Shown: one piece after another, positions 1 through 7,660 of the stretch | Position numbering within the stretch: position 1 is the first letter of the stretch | Layout of the letters: each line of letters begins with the position of its first letter | DNA from: Campylobacter sp. TTU_617 | Lineage (GTDB): Bacteria; Campylobacterota; Campylobacteria; Campylobacterales; Campylobacteraceae | Reading direction: 5' to 3' | Assembly: GCF_016599045.1 (NCBI RefSeq) | Contig: NZ_JAENKV010000014.1 | Location: 1 to 32,148 of the forward strand | Length of the DNA: 32,148 nt | Notes under the pieces: generated by a model | Told to the model about the DNA's origin: nothing | The model's input: the letters and a program-made list of their open reading frames with translations, nothing else | Databases searched by the model: none | Made by a program: the position numbers and the translations under genes

Positions 1-69
1 TTATTAAGTGTTTAAATTTTTATCTTTAATAATTAAATTTATCCTTATATACTAATATCTATATAGCTT

Positions 70-95
70 ATACTTATTGTTCATACTTATTGTTT
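70..95. repeat. 13-bp tandem duplication
   Basis: Two adjacent 13-bp units, ATACTTATTGTTC and ATACTTATTGTTT, differ only in the last base. They lie in the AT-rich stretch past the 3' end of the first minus-strand gene. No gene or clear terminator is visible in bases 1-129. The repeat may be chance in such low-complexity DNA. Confidence 0.4.
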
Positions 96-129
96 TAGCT
101 TAAATTGAATTAAAGCTTTATAGAATTTA

Positions 130-528
130 TTAAAATTCTTTGTTTAATCGCATATTAGGACTTAAAGCTTCTAATGGAATAAATTTTAAACTTTTTACCA
201 TATGCAAAGTGCCTTGCTTATATCTTTGAAAATGTTCGCTTTGTATATGCTTTTGATAACTTTCTTCATCTTTATAAGATTCTACAATGCTAAATTTACA
301 AGGATTATCTTTATGAGATAGGGCATAAAGCACCAAAACTCCATCTTCTTCTCTTACGCTTAATTCACTTTCTTCTTTTAGAATTTTTTTATATTCTTCT
401 AAATATTTACAATCAACTTCTATTTCTGAAATTTTAACACTCATAAATTCTTGCGCTTGCATATTAACTCCTAAAATAAAAAATAAAGCTAATGCCATTA
501 ATTTTATAATTTTATTTTTTTGCTTCAT
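130..528 (-). CDS. Exported ABM-domain (antibiotic biosynthesis monooxygenase-like) protein
   Basis: This is a 132-residue protein. A lysine-rich N-terminus and hydrophobic stretch (about residues 5-25, ending near VNMQAQ) form a signal peptide. The rest has the alternating strand/helix pattern of a dimeric alpha-beta barrel ABM domain, with ESYKDEESYQKHIQSEHFQ as the characteristic helix segment. ABM-fold proteins act on quinones, haem or polyketides or serve as small-molecule sensors; the substrate here is unknown. The start is supported by AGGAGG about 6 bases upstream, inside the 3' end of the cupin gene, which it overlaps by 17 bp, so translation is probably coupled. It is the last gene of the hydrolase-AKR-cupin-ABM unit. 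Periplasmic location is inferred. Confidence 0.8.
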   Translation of the reverse strand: MKQKNKIIKLMALALFFILGVNMQAQEFMSVKISEIEVDCKYLEEYKKILKEESELSVREEDGVLVLYALSHKDNPCKFSIVESYKDEESYQKHIQSEHFQRYKQGTLHMVKSLKFIPLEALSPNMRLNKEF

Positions 529-1021
529 CTAATGCCTCCTTATATTCTTTATCACTTACAAGCTCAAACCACTCTACATTTTTGCCATCTTTTTCACCCG
601 TAAGTGCTATATGTGCCCCACTACTTGTATTGGTTGCACCATGAAAATGTTTTACCCCTATAGGACAACTTATCACATCGCCTTTTTTGGCAATAAATGC
701 TTTTTGTCCTGGTACTTTTGTAAGAATTTCTCCATTTGTAACAATTAAAGTTTGTCCTTGCGGATGTGTATGCCACGCACTTCTTGCACTAGGATCAAAT
801 TCAACTAAGGCTCCACTAAAATTCCTCCACTCATTTGACTTAAACATCATAGAAACTTTTACATTTCCGCTAAAAATTTTACTATCTCCTTTAAAATTTC
901 CATAAATTCCTTTACTTTCAAGTTCTTGCATTTGCACTCCTTCAAGAAGATTACATAAAATCGCTATAAGAAATAAACTAATTTTTTTATTTCCCAACTC
1001 TAAGAGCTGCTTCACCTGCAT
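512..1021 (-). CDS. Exported cupin-domain protein
   Basis: This is a 169-residue single-domain cupin. The first cupin motif carries metal-ligand candidates His84, His86 and Gln90 (AWHTHPQGQ), and the second motif has His125 and His127 (GVKHFHGA). An N-terminal hydrophobic segment (residues 14-27) looks like a signal peptide or anchor. The start is well supported by AAAGGAG six bases upstream, although it lies 35 bp inside the end of the aldo/keto reductase gene. Similar cupins are often found next to aldo/keto reductases, carboxymuconolactone decarboxylases and ABM proteins in bacterial stress clusters. The enzymatic activity is not known. I am confident of the fold and cautious about export. 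Confidence 0.82.
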   Translation of the reverse strand: MQVKQLLELGNKKISLFLIAILCNLLEGVQMQELESKGIYGNFKGDSKIFSGNVKVSMMFKSNEWRNFSGALVEFDPSARSAWHTHPQGQTLIVTNGEILTKVPGQKAFIAKKGDVISCPIGVKHFHGATNTSSGAHIALTGEKDGKNVEWFELVSDKEYKEALDEAKK

Positions 1022-1964
1022 AACGATCTCCTTTGATTGTTATTTTGTCTAAGATATTCTTTAAATGACTTAATTCATCTTGAGTAAAATCAATATTAAT
1101 AGCATTAATATTTTCTTCTAATCTTTGCAAATTTGTTGTTCCAAAAATAGGTGCAATAAATGCTTTTTGTGCCAAAACCCAAGCAAGAGCAATTTGTGCT
1201 AAAGTAGCATTTTTAGCTTTTGCTATATCTTCTAATGCATAAACTAAGTCTAAATTAGCTTTTAAATTCTCACTTTTAAAACGCGGAACTTGTGATCTAA
1301 AGTCATTATTTTCAAAAGTAGAATTTGCATCAAATTTACCTGCTAAAAATCCTTTTCCTAAAGGAGAAAAAGGAACAAAACCTATATTTAATTCTTCTAA
1401 AACTTTTAAAAGTTCATTTTCAGGTTCTCTCCACCATAAAGAATACTCGCTTTGCACCGCACTAAGTGGGAATACCGCATGAGCTCTTTTAATACTTTGA
1501 ATTCCTGCTTCACTCATACCCCAAGCTTTGATTTTTCCTTCTTTATAAAAATCGCTCATTAAATTAGCAACTTCTTCAACTGGAACATTTGTATCAACTC
1601 TATGTTGATAATAAAGATCAATGCAATCTGTTTGCAAACGCTTCAAACTACCTTCTAAACTTTGTCTGATTTTACTAAGTGTGCTATCAACAATTTGTTT
1701 AGTGCCCTCAATTCTGATACCAAATTTTGTTGCTAACACTGCTTCATTTCTAAAAGGTTTTATTGCTTTACCTACTAATTCTTCATTAATAAAAGGACCA
1801 TAAACTTCAGCTGTATCAAAAAAATCAATGCCAAGATCCTTTGCCTTATGAATGAGTGTTATCATCTCTTTTTCATCTTTAGCTTCTCCATAACCAAAGC
1901 TCATTCCCATACAACCAAGCCCTAAGACACTCACTTCTAAATTTCTTAATCTTCTTTTTTGCAT
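987..1964 (-). CDS. Aldo/keto reductase
   Basis: This 325-residue protein is full length for an NADPH-dependent aldo/keto reductase. The catalytic tetrad is visible: Asp50 and Tyr55 in FFDTAEVYGP, Lys80 in LATKFG, and His121 in YYQHRVD. The C-terminal part has the usual cofactor-binding segment (PIFGTTNLQRLEENINA). It would reduce reactive aldehydes or ketones in the cytoplasm and resembles the YhdN/Tas-type subgroup. It lies 15 bp downstream of the Tat-exported hydrolase, probably in the same transcript, and its end overlaps the cupin start. AAGGATAAAAAATG is a good ribosome site. The real substrate cannot be read from sequence. Confidence 0.9.
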   Translation of the reverse strand: MQKRRLRNLEVSVLGLGCMGMSFGYGEAKDEKEMITLIHKAKDLGIDFFDTAEVYGPFINEELVGKAIKPFRNEAVLATKFGIRIEGTKQIVDSTLSKIRQSLEGSLKRLQTDCIDLYYQHRVDTNVPVEEVANLMSDFYKEGKIKAWGMSEAGIQSIKRAHAVFPLSAVQSEYSLWWREPENELLKVLEELNIGFVPFSPLGKGFLAGKFDANSTFENNDFRSQVPRFKSENLKANLDLVYALEDIAKAKNATLAQIALAWVLAQKAFIAPIFGTTNLQRLEENINAINIDFTQDELSHLKNILDKITIKGDRYAGEAALRVGK

Positions 1965-1979
1965 TTTTTATCCTTAAAC

Positions 1980-3113
1980 TCAATTTTTTAAATTCTTCTC
2001 ATAAAAACTTTTAAGTTTATTTAAACTTTCATCTACCGCCTCCTTTTTATAATAAGTTTGTATATGAGTGGCGTTATTTATAGTATAAAGTTTTTTATTT
2101 TGAGTTCCTATTGCCTTATCAAAAGCTTCTTTGCTCATATAAGCTGTATCTGCTTTATCACCTACAAGCATAAGTAAAGGCTGATTAATAAGCTCGATTT
2201 GATCAGTTGCATCAAAACTCATAAGCTCCATTAAAGAACTTGTTGTATAAATAAAACTAGAATTAGGATGTGCGTGAGTATCACCATAATAAATCATACC
2301 CTCACGATAAAGATCGGTAGGAATTTTATCAAGTTCTTCTTTGCTTAATTTTTTTGGAGCAAAACCTGTATAGTTTATTTTACCACTTATAGCCTCTAAT
2401 TCTCTTGCTTTGCTTGCATTTAATAATTTTTCTTGGATCTTATCAAGCTCGCTATTTAAAAAACCATTGCGACGCACAAGTCCTGTATTAAAAGCACTTA
2501 AAGTTGCCACTGCTTTTAATCTTTTATCTTTTTGTGCTGCTTTTAATGTGTAGCCACCTCCTCCACAAATTCCTAAAATTCCTATTCTTTCCTTATCTAC
2601 TCCTTTAAAAGTATCTAAAAAATCAATTGCTTTAGAGATATCCTCAACTCTACTTGATGGAATATCTTTATTGCGTGGAAAACCTTGACTTTCCCCTTGA
2701 TAAAAAGCATCAAAAGCTAAAGTAATATAACCAAGCTCTGCTAATTTTTGTGCAAAAAGCCCTGCAACTTGCTCTTTAACTCCGCCATTTGGATGAGCTA
2801 CAACAATAGCTGGATATCTTAATTTTGCATTAAAATTTGCAGGTAAATAAAGATTGGCTACACTTTTATTGTTTTTTGTTCCATAACTTACTTTTTTAAT
2901 ATTTACCCAACCTTTTTGATTTTTAGTTATAGCATTTTCATAAACCAAACCAAAAGGATTTTTGCTGACATTTTTAAGTGCTTCTTCGCTAGGATTTAAA
3001 AAAAGTTTATTAGTTTTTTCTTGTGTGTTTTCTTTTGCCAAAAGATTAGAATCTATTGCTAAAGTTCCTAAAGCTACCATACTTGATGTTTTTAAAAAAT
3101 CTCTTCTTTGCAT
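1980..3113 (-). CDS. Tat-exported alpha/beta hydrolase, dienelactone hydrolase-like
   Basis: This is a 377-residue protein. The N-terminus MQRRDFLKTS followed by a hydrophobic stretch is a twin-arginine signal, implying folded export to the periplasm. The body is an alpha/beta hydrolase: oxyanion region AHPNGG near residue 107, nucleophile elbow GICGGG with Cys183, acid candidate Asp319 or Asp322 (LVGDKADTAY), and His350 (NNATHI). A cysteine rather than serine nucleophile recalls dienelactone hydrolase. It is the first gene of a four-gene unit and has its own MerR-type promoter at 3210-3240, about 95 bases upstream. Co-occurrence with a carboxymuconolactone-decarboxylase-like protein suggests chemistry on lactones or quinone-like electrophiles; that is inference. 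Confidence 0.85.
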   Translation of the reverse strand: MQRRDFLKTSSMVALGTLAIDSNLLAKENTQEKTNKLFLNPSEEALKNVSKNPFGLVYENAITKNQKGWVNIKKVSYGTKNNKSVANLYLPANFNAKLRYPAIVVAHPNGGVKEQVAGLFAQKLAELGYITLAFDAFYQGESQGFPRNKDIPSSRVEDISKAIDFLDTFKGVDKERIGILGICGGGGYTLKAAQKDKRLKAVATLSAFNTGLVRRNGFLNSELDKIQEKLLNASKARELEAISGKINYTGFAPKKLSKEELDKIPTDLYREGMIYYGDTHAHPNSSFIYTTSSLMELMSFDATDQIELINQPLLMLVGDKADTAYMSKEAFDKAIGTQNKKLYTINNATHIQTYYKKEAVDESLNKLKSFYEKNLKN

Positions 3114-3209
3114 TTTTTATCCTTTTTTATTAAAAATTAATATTTTTAAATTAAATGAAAACTATTAAATCTTAGCTATCAAAACATTTTTCTATATAAT
3201 TTAACTAAA

Positions 3210-3240
3210 AGTATAAAACCTAACATCTAGTGTAAGTCAA
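3210..3240 (-). promoter_or_regulatory. MerR-type promoter/operator, copy A (hydrolase operon)
   Basis: On the minus strand there is a -35 TTGACT (3235-3240), a 19-bp spacer and a -10 TATACT (3210-3215). The spacer region contains the imperfect dyad CTTACA-CTAGA-TGTTAG. A 19-bp spacer with a central dyad is the hallmark of promoters untwisted by MerR-family activators. Nearly the same sequence occurs at 4064-4094 and 5995-6025. It would drive the hydrolase-AKR-cupin-ABM unit. Confidence 0.75.
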
Positions 3241-3249
3241 GAGTAAATT

Positions 3250-4035
3250 TTACTTTTTACTTGTTTCTTCTATCAAATTTAGTGCATTTAATGTTTTAGG
3301 ATAACCTATAAAAGGGCAAATTTGTGTTAAAGTGCTAATTAAAATATCTCTATTATTTTTCATATTAAAATTCCCTTGTATATGACCTTTAAGCTGATTT
3401 TCACAGCCTCCTAAACTTGCTAAAAAAACAAAAGTTAAAAGTTCTCTTGTCTTTAAATCCAAACCTTTTCTTGTGTAATAATCTCCAAAACAATTAGAAC
3501 TTAAAAATTCTCTAATATGCTTCATATCTTCTGGAGTATCTTCATTGCCTTTTAAAATTGCCTCTTTAAATATATGCACTTGAAGCTTTAAACCTTCTTC
3601 ATAACGATTTTCTTTAGTAGTGGTCCCTTGATTTTTAAGTGGTAAAGATATATTGGATTCTTTAAAAATTTTATTACAAAGCTCTAAAAATTTATAAACC
3701 TTACTAAAACCTAAATAAGGCACGCTTTGATAAATAAGCTCTTTAATGGCTACAGGATTTATATTTTGTGCTAAAGCTATATTTAAATACTCTTTAAAAA
3801 AATCTAAACTACCGCCATTTGCAATTATGGCTGCTAATTTAACTAAATGGGTGTTTTGTTTATCTAATTTATTATATTTTGTTACTTCTACTTCACTAAA
3901 ATAATTAAAAATTTCATAAAATTCAGGATCATTTTGCATTAAAGAATTATTTTCTTTTGCACTTAATGCAGAATTTATCAAAGTGGTTCCAGCGGCTAAA
4001 ATCATAGTGTTTTTAAAAAATTTTCTGCGTTGCAT
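3250..4035 (-). CDS. Tat-exported carboxymuconolactone decarboxylase-like protein
   Basis: This is a 261-residue protein. The N-terminus MQRRKFFKNT plus a hydrophobic segment is a probable twin-arginine signal, very like that of the neighbouring hydrolase. Two CMD/AhpD-like repeats follow: a degenerate N-terminal one (about residues 60-125) and a C-terminal one (about 145-258) with the conserved patch around Glu198, Cys211 and His218 (LGGCENQLKGHIQGN). Only one cysteine is present where AhpD peroxidases have CxxC, so AhpD-type peroxidase activity is unlikely. It is a single-gene unit with its own MerR-type promoter at 4064-4094 and ribosome site AAGGAGCGATAATG. The reaction is unknown; a gamma-carboxymuconolactone decarboxylase-like or thiol-dependent role is possible. 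Confidence 0.83.
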   Translation of the reverse strand: MQRRKFFKNTMILAAGTTLINSALSAKENNSLMQNDPEFYEIFNYFSEVEVTKYNKLDKQNTHLVKLAAIIANGGSLDFFKEYLNIALAQNINPVAIKELIYQSVPYLGFSKVYKFLELCNKIFKESNISLPLKNQGTTTKENRYEEGLKLQVHIFKEAILKGNEDTPEDMKHIREFLSSNCFGDYYTRKGLDLKTRELLTFVFLASLGGCENQLKGHIQGNFNMKNNRDILISTLTQICPFIGYPKTLNALNLIEETSKK

Positions 4036-4063
4036 TATCGCTCCTTGAAATTTAATTTCAAAA

Positions 4064-4094
4064 AGTATAAAACATAACAGCTAGTGTAAGTCAA
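4064..4094 (-). promoter_or_regulatory. MerR-type promoter/operator, copy B (CMD gene)
   Basis: On the minus strand -35 TTGACT is at 4089-4094 and -10 TATACT at 4064-4069, with a 19-bp spacer holding CTTACA-CTAGC-TGTTAT. The match to copies A and C covers about 30 bp, and to copy C it extends upstream for about 60 bp. It lies roughly 30 bp upstream of the CMD start codon. Confidence 0.75.
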
Positions 4095-4207
4095 GAGTAA
4101 AAATTAATATTTTTAAATTTTTATACACTTTTTAATTTTTCATTATTTTATATTATTAGAAAAATAGCTTTATTTGCTACTCTTTTAAAATTTATATTTG
4201 ATAAAAA

Positions 4208-4231
4208 GCTATAAGTTTAACAACTTATAGC
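4208..4231 (-). terminator. Rho-independent terminator of the MFS/oxidoreductase unit
   Basis: The perfect 10-bp inverted repeat GCTATAAGTT / AACTTATAGC has a 4-base loop. On the minus strand it is followed by TTTTTATC. It lies about 20 bases downstream of the oxidoreductase stop codon. Confidence 0.8.
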
Positions 4232-4250
4232 AAAAAACTATTTTAAATTA

Positions 4251-4739
4251 CTATACTAAGTAATTTTTATAGACATTTAAATCAAGACCATCAACGCTTG
4301 CATTAAAAATAGCATAGGGCTTAACACTTTTACAACCTAAATACTCAAAACTATAATAAATAGGCTTTAAAAGCTCTTCTAAAGTAGCACCATGATGGCC
4401 ATCATAACTTTGTTCAGCCCCACCCAAAGTTGTAATAACTTGAAAAATTTTACCTTTTAAAAGCTCTTTTTCTCCATATAAAATTGCACTTAAAACTCTA
4501 TCTTGCCATTCTTTAAGCAAACTTGGGGTACTAAACCAAAAAAGCGGAAATTGAAATATAATTTTATCTGCTTCTTTTAGCAAAGCAAGTTCTTTATTAA
4601 TATCAATTTTTCCATCATTATAGCTTGTGCTAAGATTGTGAATTTTTAAATTATTTATATCTTTTATGCTTTCTAATAAAGCACGATTTACTTTTGAATC
4701 TTTCCAAAAAGTATGAGCAAAAATAATTAAAGTTTTCAT
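4251..4739 (-). CDS. Flavodoxin-fold NAD(P)H oxidoreductase (MdaB/KefF-type)
   Basis: This 162-residue protein starts MKTLIIFAHTFWKDSKVNRAL, a typical FMN/FAD-binding first strand and loop of the NQO1/MdaB/KefF family. FPLFWFSTPSLLKEWQDRV (about residues 66-84) is the family's conserved flavin and quinone-site region, and GGAEQSYDG near residue 110 is another flavin contact. Such enzymes reduce quinones by two electrons and avoid semiquinone radicals. The protein is a little shorter than many relatives, mainly at the C-terminus, but reads as intact. It lies 46 bp downstream of the MFS exporter, has ribosome site AAAGGAGATAAAATG, and is closed by a terminator. Cytoplasmic quinone or electrophile reduction fits the neighbourhood. 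Confidence 0.85.
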   Translation of the reverse strand: MKTLIIFAHTFWKDSKVNRALLESIKDINNLKIHNLSTSYNDGKIDINKELALLKEADKIIFQFPLFWFSTPSLLKEWQDRVLSAILYGEKELLKGKIFQVITTLGGAEQSYDGHHGATLEELLKPIYYSFEYLGCKSVKPYAIFNASVDGLDLNVYKNYLV

Positions 4740-4784
4740 TTTATCTCCTTTTAGTATAAAATATAAGCTTATTAAATTTGGAAA

Positions 4785-5966
4785 TTAAAATCTTAATTTC
4801 ACTTTTTCTATCCTCCTTCTTAATAAAATCATCATAATTCCTAAAATCAACAAAAAAATAGTGCTTATAATGATAAAGCGGGTGTTACTTAAAGATATAA
4901 CCATCCCACAAATAGCTGTTCCACTACTTAATCCTATATTAGCTACACTTATAAAAAGTCCATTGCTCAAATCAGGAGCTTTTGGAAAAGGATGATTTAT
5001 TATAAAATGTGTGCCATTATTCATTATTCCAGCTAAAATTCCTAATATAAAAGCAAACATAATTAACATAATTTGGCCATAAAAATTAAAAAGTAAAGTA
5101 TAAAATATGATCATAATCAAAGGCGTTAAAAGTAAAGTAAAATGTGCATTTTTAACAAGAGTTTTTCCTGCTATATAATTACCTATAATATTTGAAAAAC
5201 CGTAAATAGCTAATACAATACTAATGAAAGTAAAATTCATCTTTGCTACACTATGCAAAAAATCAGAAAAATAAGAATAAAATCCCCAAATTCCAGCATT
5301 TACACAGATAACACAAAGAATGCTAATCCACAAAAGTGGATATCTTAAGATAAGCAATTGCTTAGTTATTTTAATAGAATTTATCCTTTTAAAATCAGGT
5401 ACAAACAACAAAGTTGCTATAAAAGATAAGCTATTTAAAATACAAAAAAATAACATTGCTACTTCAAAGCTAAAATTTCCACCAAAATAACTAGTCATAG
5501 GCACACCTAAAACCATCCCTGCACTCACTGCTGCAAAAATCTTAGCTGTAGCTTTTGGGACTTCTTTTTTATCTTCAACTAAATTAGTAGCCATACTTAA
5601 AACAAGAGCTATATAAATAGGATGGAAAAAAGCAGGGATAGCTCTAAAAATAAGCAATTGCCAAAACTCATTTACAAAAGCACTTGCCAAAGAAGAAAAT
5701 ACAAAAACTAAAAGACAAATAAGCATTAATTTTTTAGGATTGAAATTTACACAAAGCAAAGGAACTATAGGTGCACAAAAAGTTATTACGAGTGCAAAAA
5801 CACTCACACTCCAACCTGCATCAGAAATACTCACATGAAAATTTTCAGATACTACAGGAATGATCCCCATCATCCCAAGCTCTGTACTTAAAATTCCAAA
5901 TACACCTAAACAAAATACTAAAATAATTTGGGAATTAGACATTTTATCTTTGTTTAGGGTTAGCAT
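4785..5966 (-). CDS. MFS transporter, drug/sugar efflux (AraJ/SotB-like)
   Basis: This 393-residue membrane protein has about twelve hydrophobic helices, starting with QIILVFCLGVFGILSTELG and ending with a basic tail RRRIEKVKLRF. Helix 1 (ELGMMGIIPVVSENFHVS) and the following SVSVFALVITFCAPI segment match the DHA1 AraJ/SotB/PbuE-type efflux family. It is likely a proton-driven exporter of a small toxic molecule in the inner membrane. It is first in a unit with the quinone-reductase-like gene and is preceded by MerR-type promoter copy C, just past the end of the regulator gene. The substrate is not predictable. Confidence 0.88.
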   Translation of the reverse strand: MLTLNKDKMSNSQIILVFCLGVFGILSTELGMMGIIPVVSENFHVSISDAGWSVSVFALVITFCAPIVPLLCVNFNPKKLMLICLLVFVFSSLASAFVNEFWQLLIFRAIPAFFHPIYIALVLSMATNLVEDKKEVPKATAKIFAAVSAGMVLGVPMTSYFGGNFSFEVAMLFFCILNSLSFIATLLFVPDFKRINSIKITKQLLILRYPLLWISILCVICVNAGIWGFYSYFSDFLHSVAKMNFTFISIVLAIYGFSNIIGNYIAGKTLVKNAHFTLLLTPLIMIIFYTLLFNFYGQIMLIMFAFILGILAGIMNNGTHFIINHPFPKAPDLSNGLFISVANIGLSSGTAICGMVISLSNTRFIIISTIFLLILGIMMILLRRRIEKVKLRF

Positions 5967-5994
5967 TTTATCCTTTCGATTTTAAATTTTTAAA

Positions 5995-6025
5995 AGTATA
6001 AAATCTAACATCTAGTGTAAGTCAA
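5995..6025 (-). promoter_or_regulatory. MerR-type promoter/operator, copy C (MFS unit)
   Basis: On the minus strand -35 TTGACT is at 6020-6025 and -10 TATACT at 5995-6000, with a 19-bp spacer containing CTTACA-CTAGA-TGTTAG. It lies within 20 bp of the merR-family gene's stop codon and 30 bp upstream of the MFS start. The spacer length and dyad imply activation by a MerR-family protein, most simply the one encoded next door. Confidence 0.75.
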
Positions 6026-6043
6026 GAGTAAAAATTAATATTT

Positions 6044-6469
6044 TTAAATTTTTACACACCTTTTACATTTAACATAATCTTTGCTTAAAGGATTTAATTC
6101 ATCTTTATTTTCCATAATCATTTTTTCATAATAATCTATTTTAAAATCAAGTTTTTCCAAAATATTTTCTAATTTCTTTACATCTTTTAATGTTTTTTCT
6201 TTTAGTTTTAAAATAATTTCTAATCTCTCTTTTGCTGTATTTTTTCCTTTAATACATAAAAAAATATATTTTTTAACATCCTCTATACTCATACCAATTT
6301 GTCTATAACAATCTACCCAAACCACCCACTCTAAATCTTTTTCACTAAAATAACGCACTCCATTTTTATCTTTTTCCACAAAAGGAAACAAACCCTTATC
6401 TAACCAAAATCTAAGCGTTCTACTAGAAACTCCTGTTTTTCTTTCTACTTCTATGATTGTATAAGCCAT
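6044..6469 (-). CDS. MerR-family transcriptional regulator (thiol/electrophile-sensing type)
   Basis: This 141-residue protein has an N-terminal MerR winged helix-turn-helix (TIIEVERKTGVSSRTLRFW, residues 4-22; wing near GVRYFSEKDL), then a long dimerisation coiled coil (about 80-118) and a short tail. Cys54 (WVDCYRQ) sits near the position of the redox or electrophile-sensing cysteine of AdhR/NmlR proteins. Cys72 and a C-terminal CKRC motif add further thiols. No metal-binding loop like that of MerR or CueR is evident. It probably controls the three 19-bp-spacer promoters at 3210, 4064 and 5995. The gene ends next to copy C, so read-through into the MFS gene is possible. The inducer is inferred, not shown. 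Confidence 0.88.
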   Translation of the reverse strand: MAYTIIEVERKTGVSSRTLRFWLDKGLFPFVEKDKNGVRYFSEKDLEWVVWVDCYRQIGMSIEDVKKYIFLCIKGKNTAKERLEIILKLKEKTLKDVKKLENILEKLDFKIDYYEKMIMENKDELNPLSKDYVKCKRCVKI

Positions 6470-6573
6470 ATTTTTCCTTTAACTATATTTTAAAATCAGT
6501 AAATATTATTTAAAGTATAACATTAAGATAAAAGAAAAATTAAATCATAATAAAATAAGATAATAATTATAAA

Positions 6574-6600
6574 GACTTTCTAAAAAATTTTTAGAAAGTC
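6574..6600 (-). terminator. Terminator of fdh operon 1
   Basis: The near-perfect palindrome GACTTTCTAAAAA / TTTTTAGAAAGTC lies just downstream of the fdhC copy 1 stop, followed on the minus strand by TTTATAATTATT. It separates the fdh operon from the merR-family gene. Confidence 0.8.
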
Positions 6601-6607
6601 AAACAGT

Positions 6608-7660
6608 ATCAAATTTTCACACTAGAATCATAAGAGAAAGTAGGTTCAATCTGTTTTTTATTGCTTAGTTCTTTATACCAGTAAGAATGGAGTATATAAA
6701 CTTCTTCTTCTTCTTTATAACCATTAATCATAGAATGGATACTTCCTTTTATAGCAAAAACAGCCATATAAATATGTACTCCAAAAAATACTGCACATAC
6801 TATTCCTAAGAAATTATGAATAATGGCTGAAATTCTTAAAAGTTCAATTTGAGTTAAACCAAAAAGATTTTGAATTGCTACAGAATTAAAATCAAGAAAA
6901 TACATAAATCCACCTGTAATTATCATCAAAAAGCCACCAAATACAGCAATATAATACCAAGACTTTTGACCAAAATTAAATTTACCTGCAGGTACTGGAC
7001 GTTTTACTTTACTTAAATAACCTCCAACTATCATCATCCATCTAATATCATAACTTGCAGGAAGCATTCTTTTAATCCAGCATAAAAACATAGGGATAAT
7101 AGAAATGATAAATAAAATTGTTGCAAAAGCGTGTAAATTTTTACAAACTCTTACAAAAACTCCTCCTCCAAAATAAGATCCAAACATCATAATAAATCCT
7201 GTTGGAACTAAAATAACCCAAGAAATTGCTGCTATAAAATGAAAAATTCTTTCAAACAAGGTAAAGGCATAAATTTTCTTTCCATCGTGAGAGAATTGTT
7301 TAGGTCCTATTATCATATAATGTAAAGCAAAAGCAGCTAATACTGCAATTATAGCAATTAAAGCTATAGTGGCTATATATTCACCTTGTAAGGTTGTCCA
7401 AAGTTTGCCAAAATTATCATAATTTGGGATATTTGTGATACGATGAAAATCCCAAATTTGAGTATCTTGTCCCATTCTCTCATTGCCATAGGCAAATAAA
7501 CTTACAAAACTTGTTAAAAGTGCTATTAATACTTTTATCATAAGCGTTCCTTTCTAGTATAAGCAATTTTCCATTCTATACTTTCTGAAGGATTTAAAAT
7601 ACCATAATTTCTATTTGTAAGTCTATTGTGATAAATTTCTTCTATTTTAGAGCTTTCGCC
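6608..7660. repeat. Long direct repeat, copy 1 (fdhC and 3' fdhB)
   Basis: By eye these 1,053 bases match 12117-13169 without a difference. Identity begins one base beyond the fdhC stop codon and ends inside fdhB, at the codons just upstream of its last 40 residues. Beyond it fdhB becomes a mosaic of near-identical and clearly diverged blocks. Confidence 0.9.
6609..7541 (-). CDS. fdhC: Formate dehydrogenase cytochrome b subunit, copy 1
   Basis: This 310-residue membrane subunit anchors FdhAB to the periplasmic face of the inner membrane and passes electrons from FdhB to the menaquinone pool. It has an N-terminal signal-like segment (MIKVLIALLTSFVSLFAYG) and about four transmembrane helices, with haem-ligand histidine candidates in LFERIFHFIAAISW, RVCKNLHAFATI, ISAIIHNFLG and FFGVHIYMAV. 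The start overlaps the fdhB stop by 4 bp (ATGA), indicating translational coupling. It is last in operon 1 and followed by a terminator. The protein is identical in all 310 residues to copy 2. In C. jejuni, as I recall, fdhD follows here; it does not in this window. Confidence 0.92.
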   Translation of the reverse strand: MIKVLIALLTSFVSLFAYGNERMGQDTQIWDFHRITNIPNYDNFGKLWTTLQGEYIATIALIAIIAVLAAFALHYMIIGPKQFSHDGKKIYAFTLFERIFHFIAAISWVILVPTGFIMMFGSYFGGGVFVRVCKNLHAFATILFIISIIPMFLCWIKRMLPASYDIRWMMIVGGYLSKVKRPVPAGKFNFGQKSWYYIAVFGGFLMIITGGFMYFLDFNSVAIQNLFGLTQIELLRISAIIHNFLGIVCAVFFGVHIYMAVFAIKGSIHSMINGYKEEEEVYILHSYWYKELSNKKQIEPTFSYDSSVKI

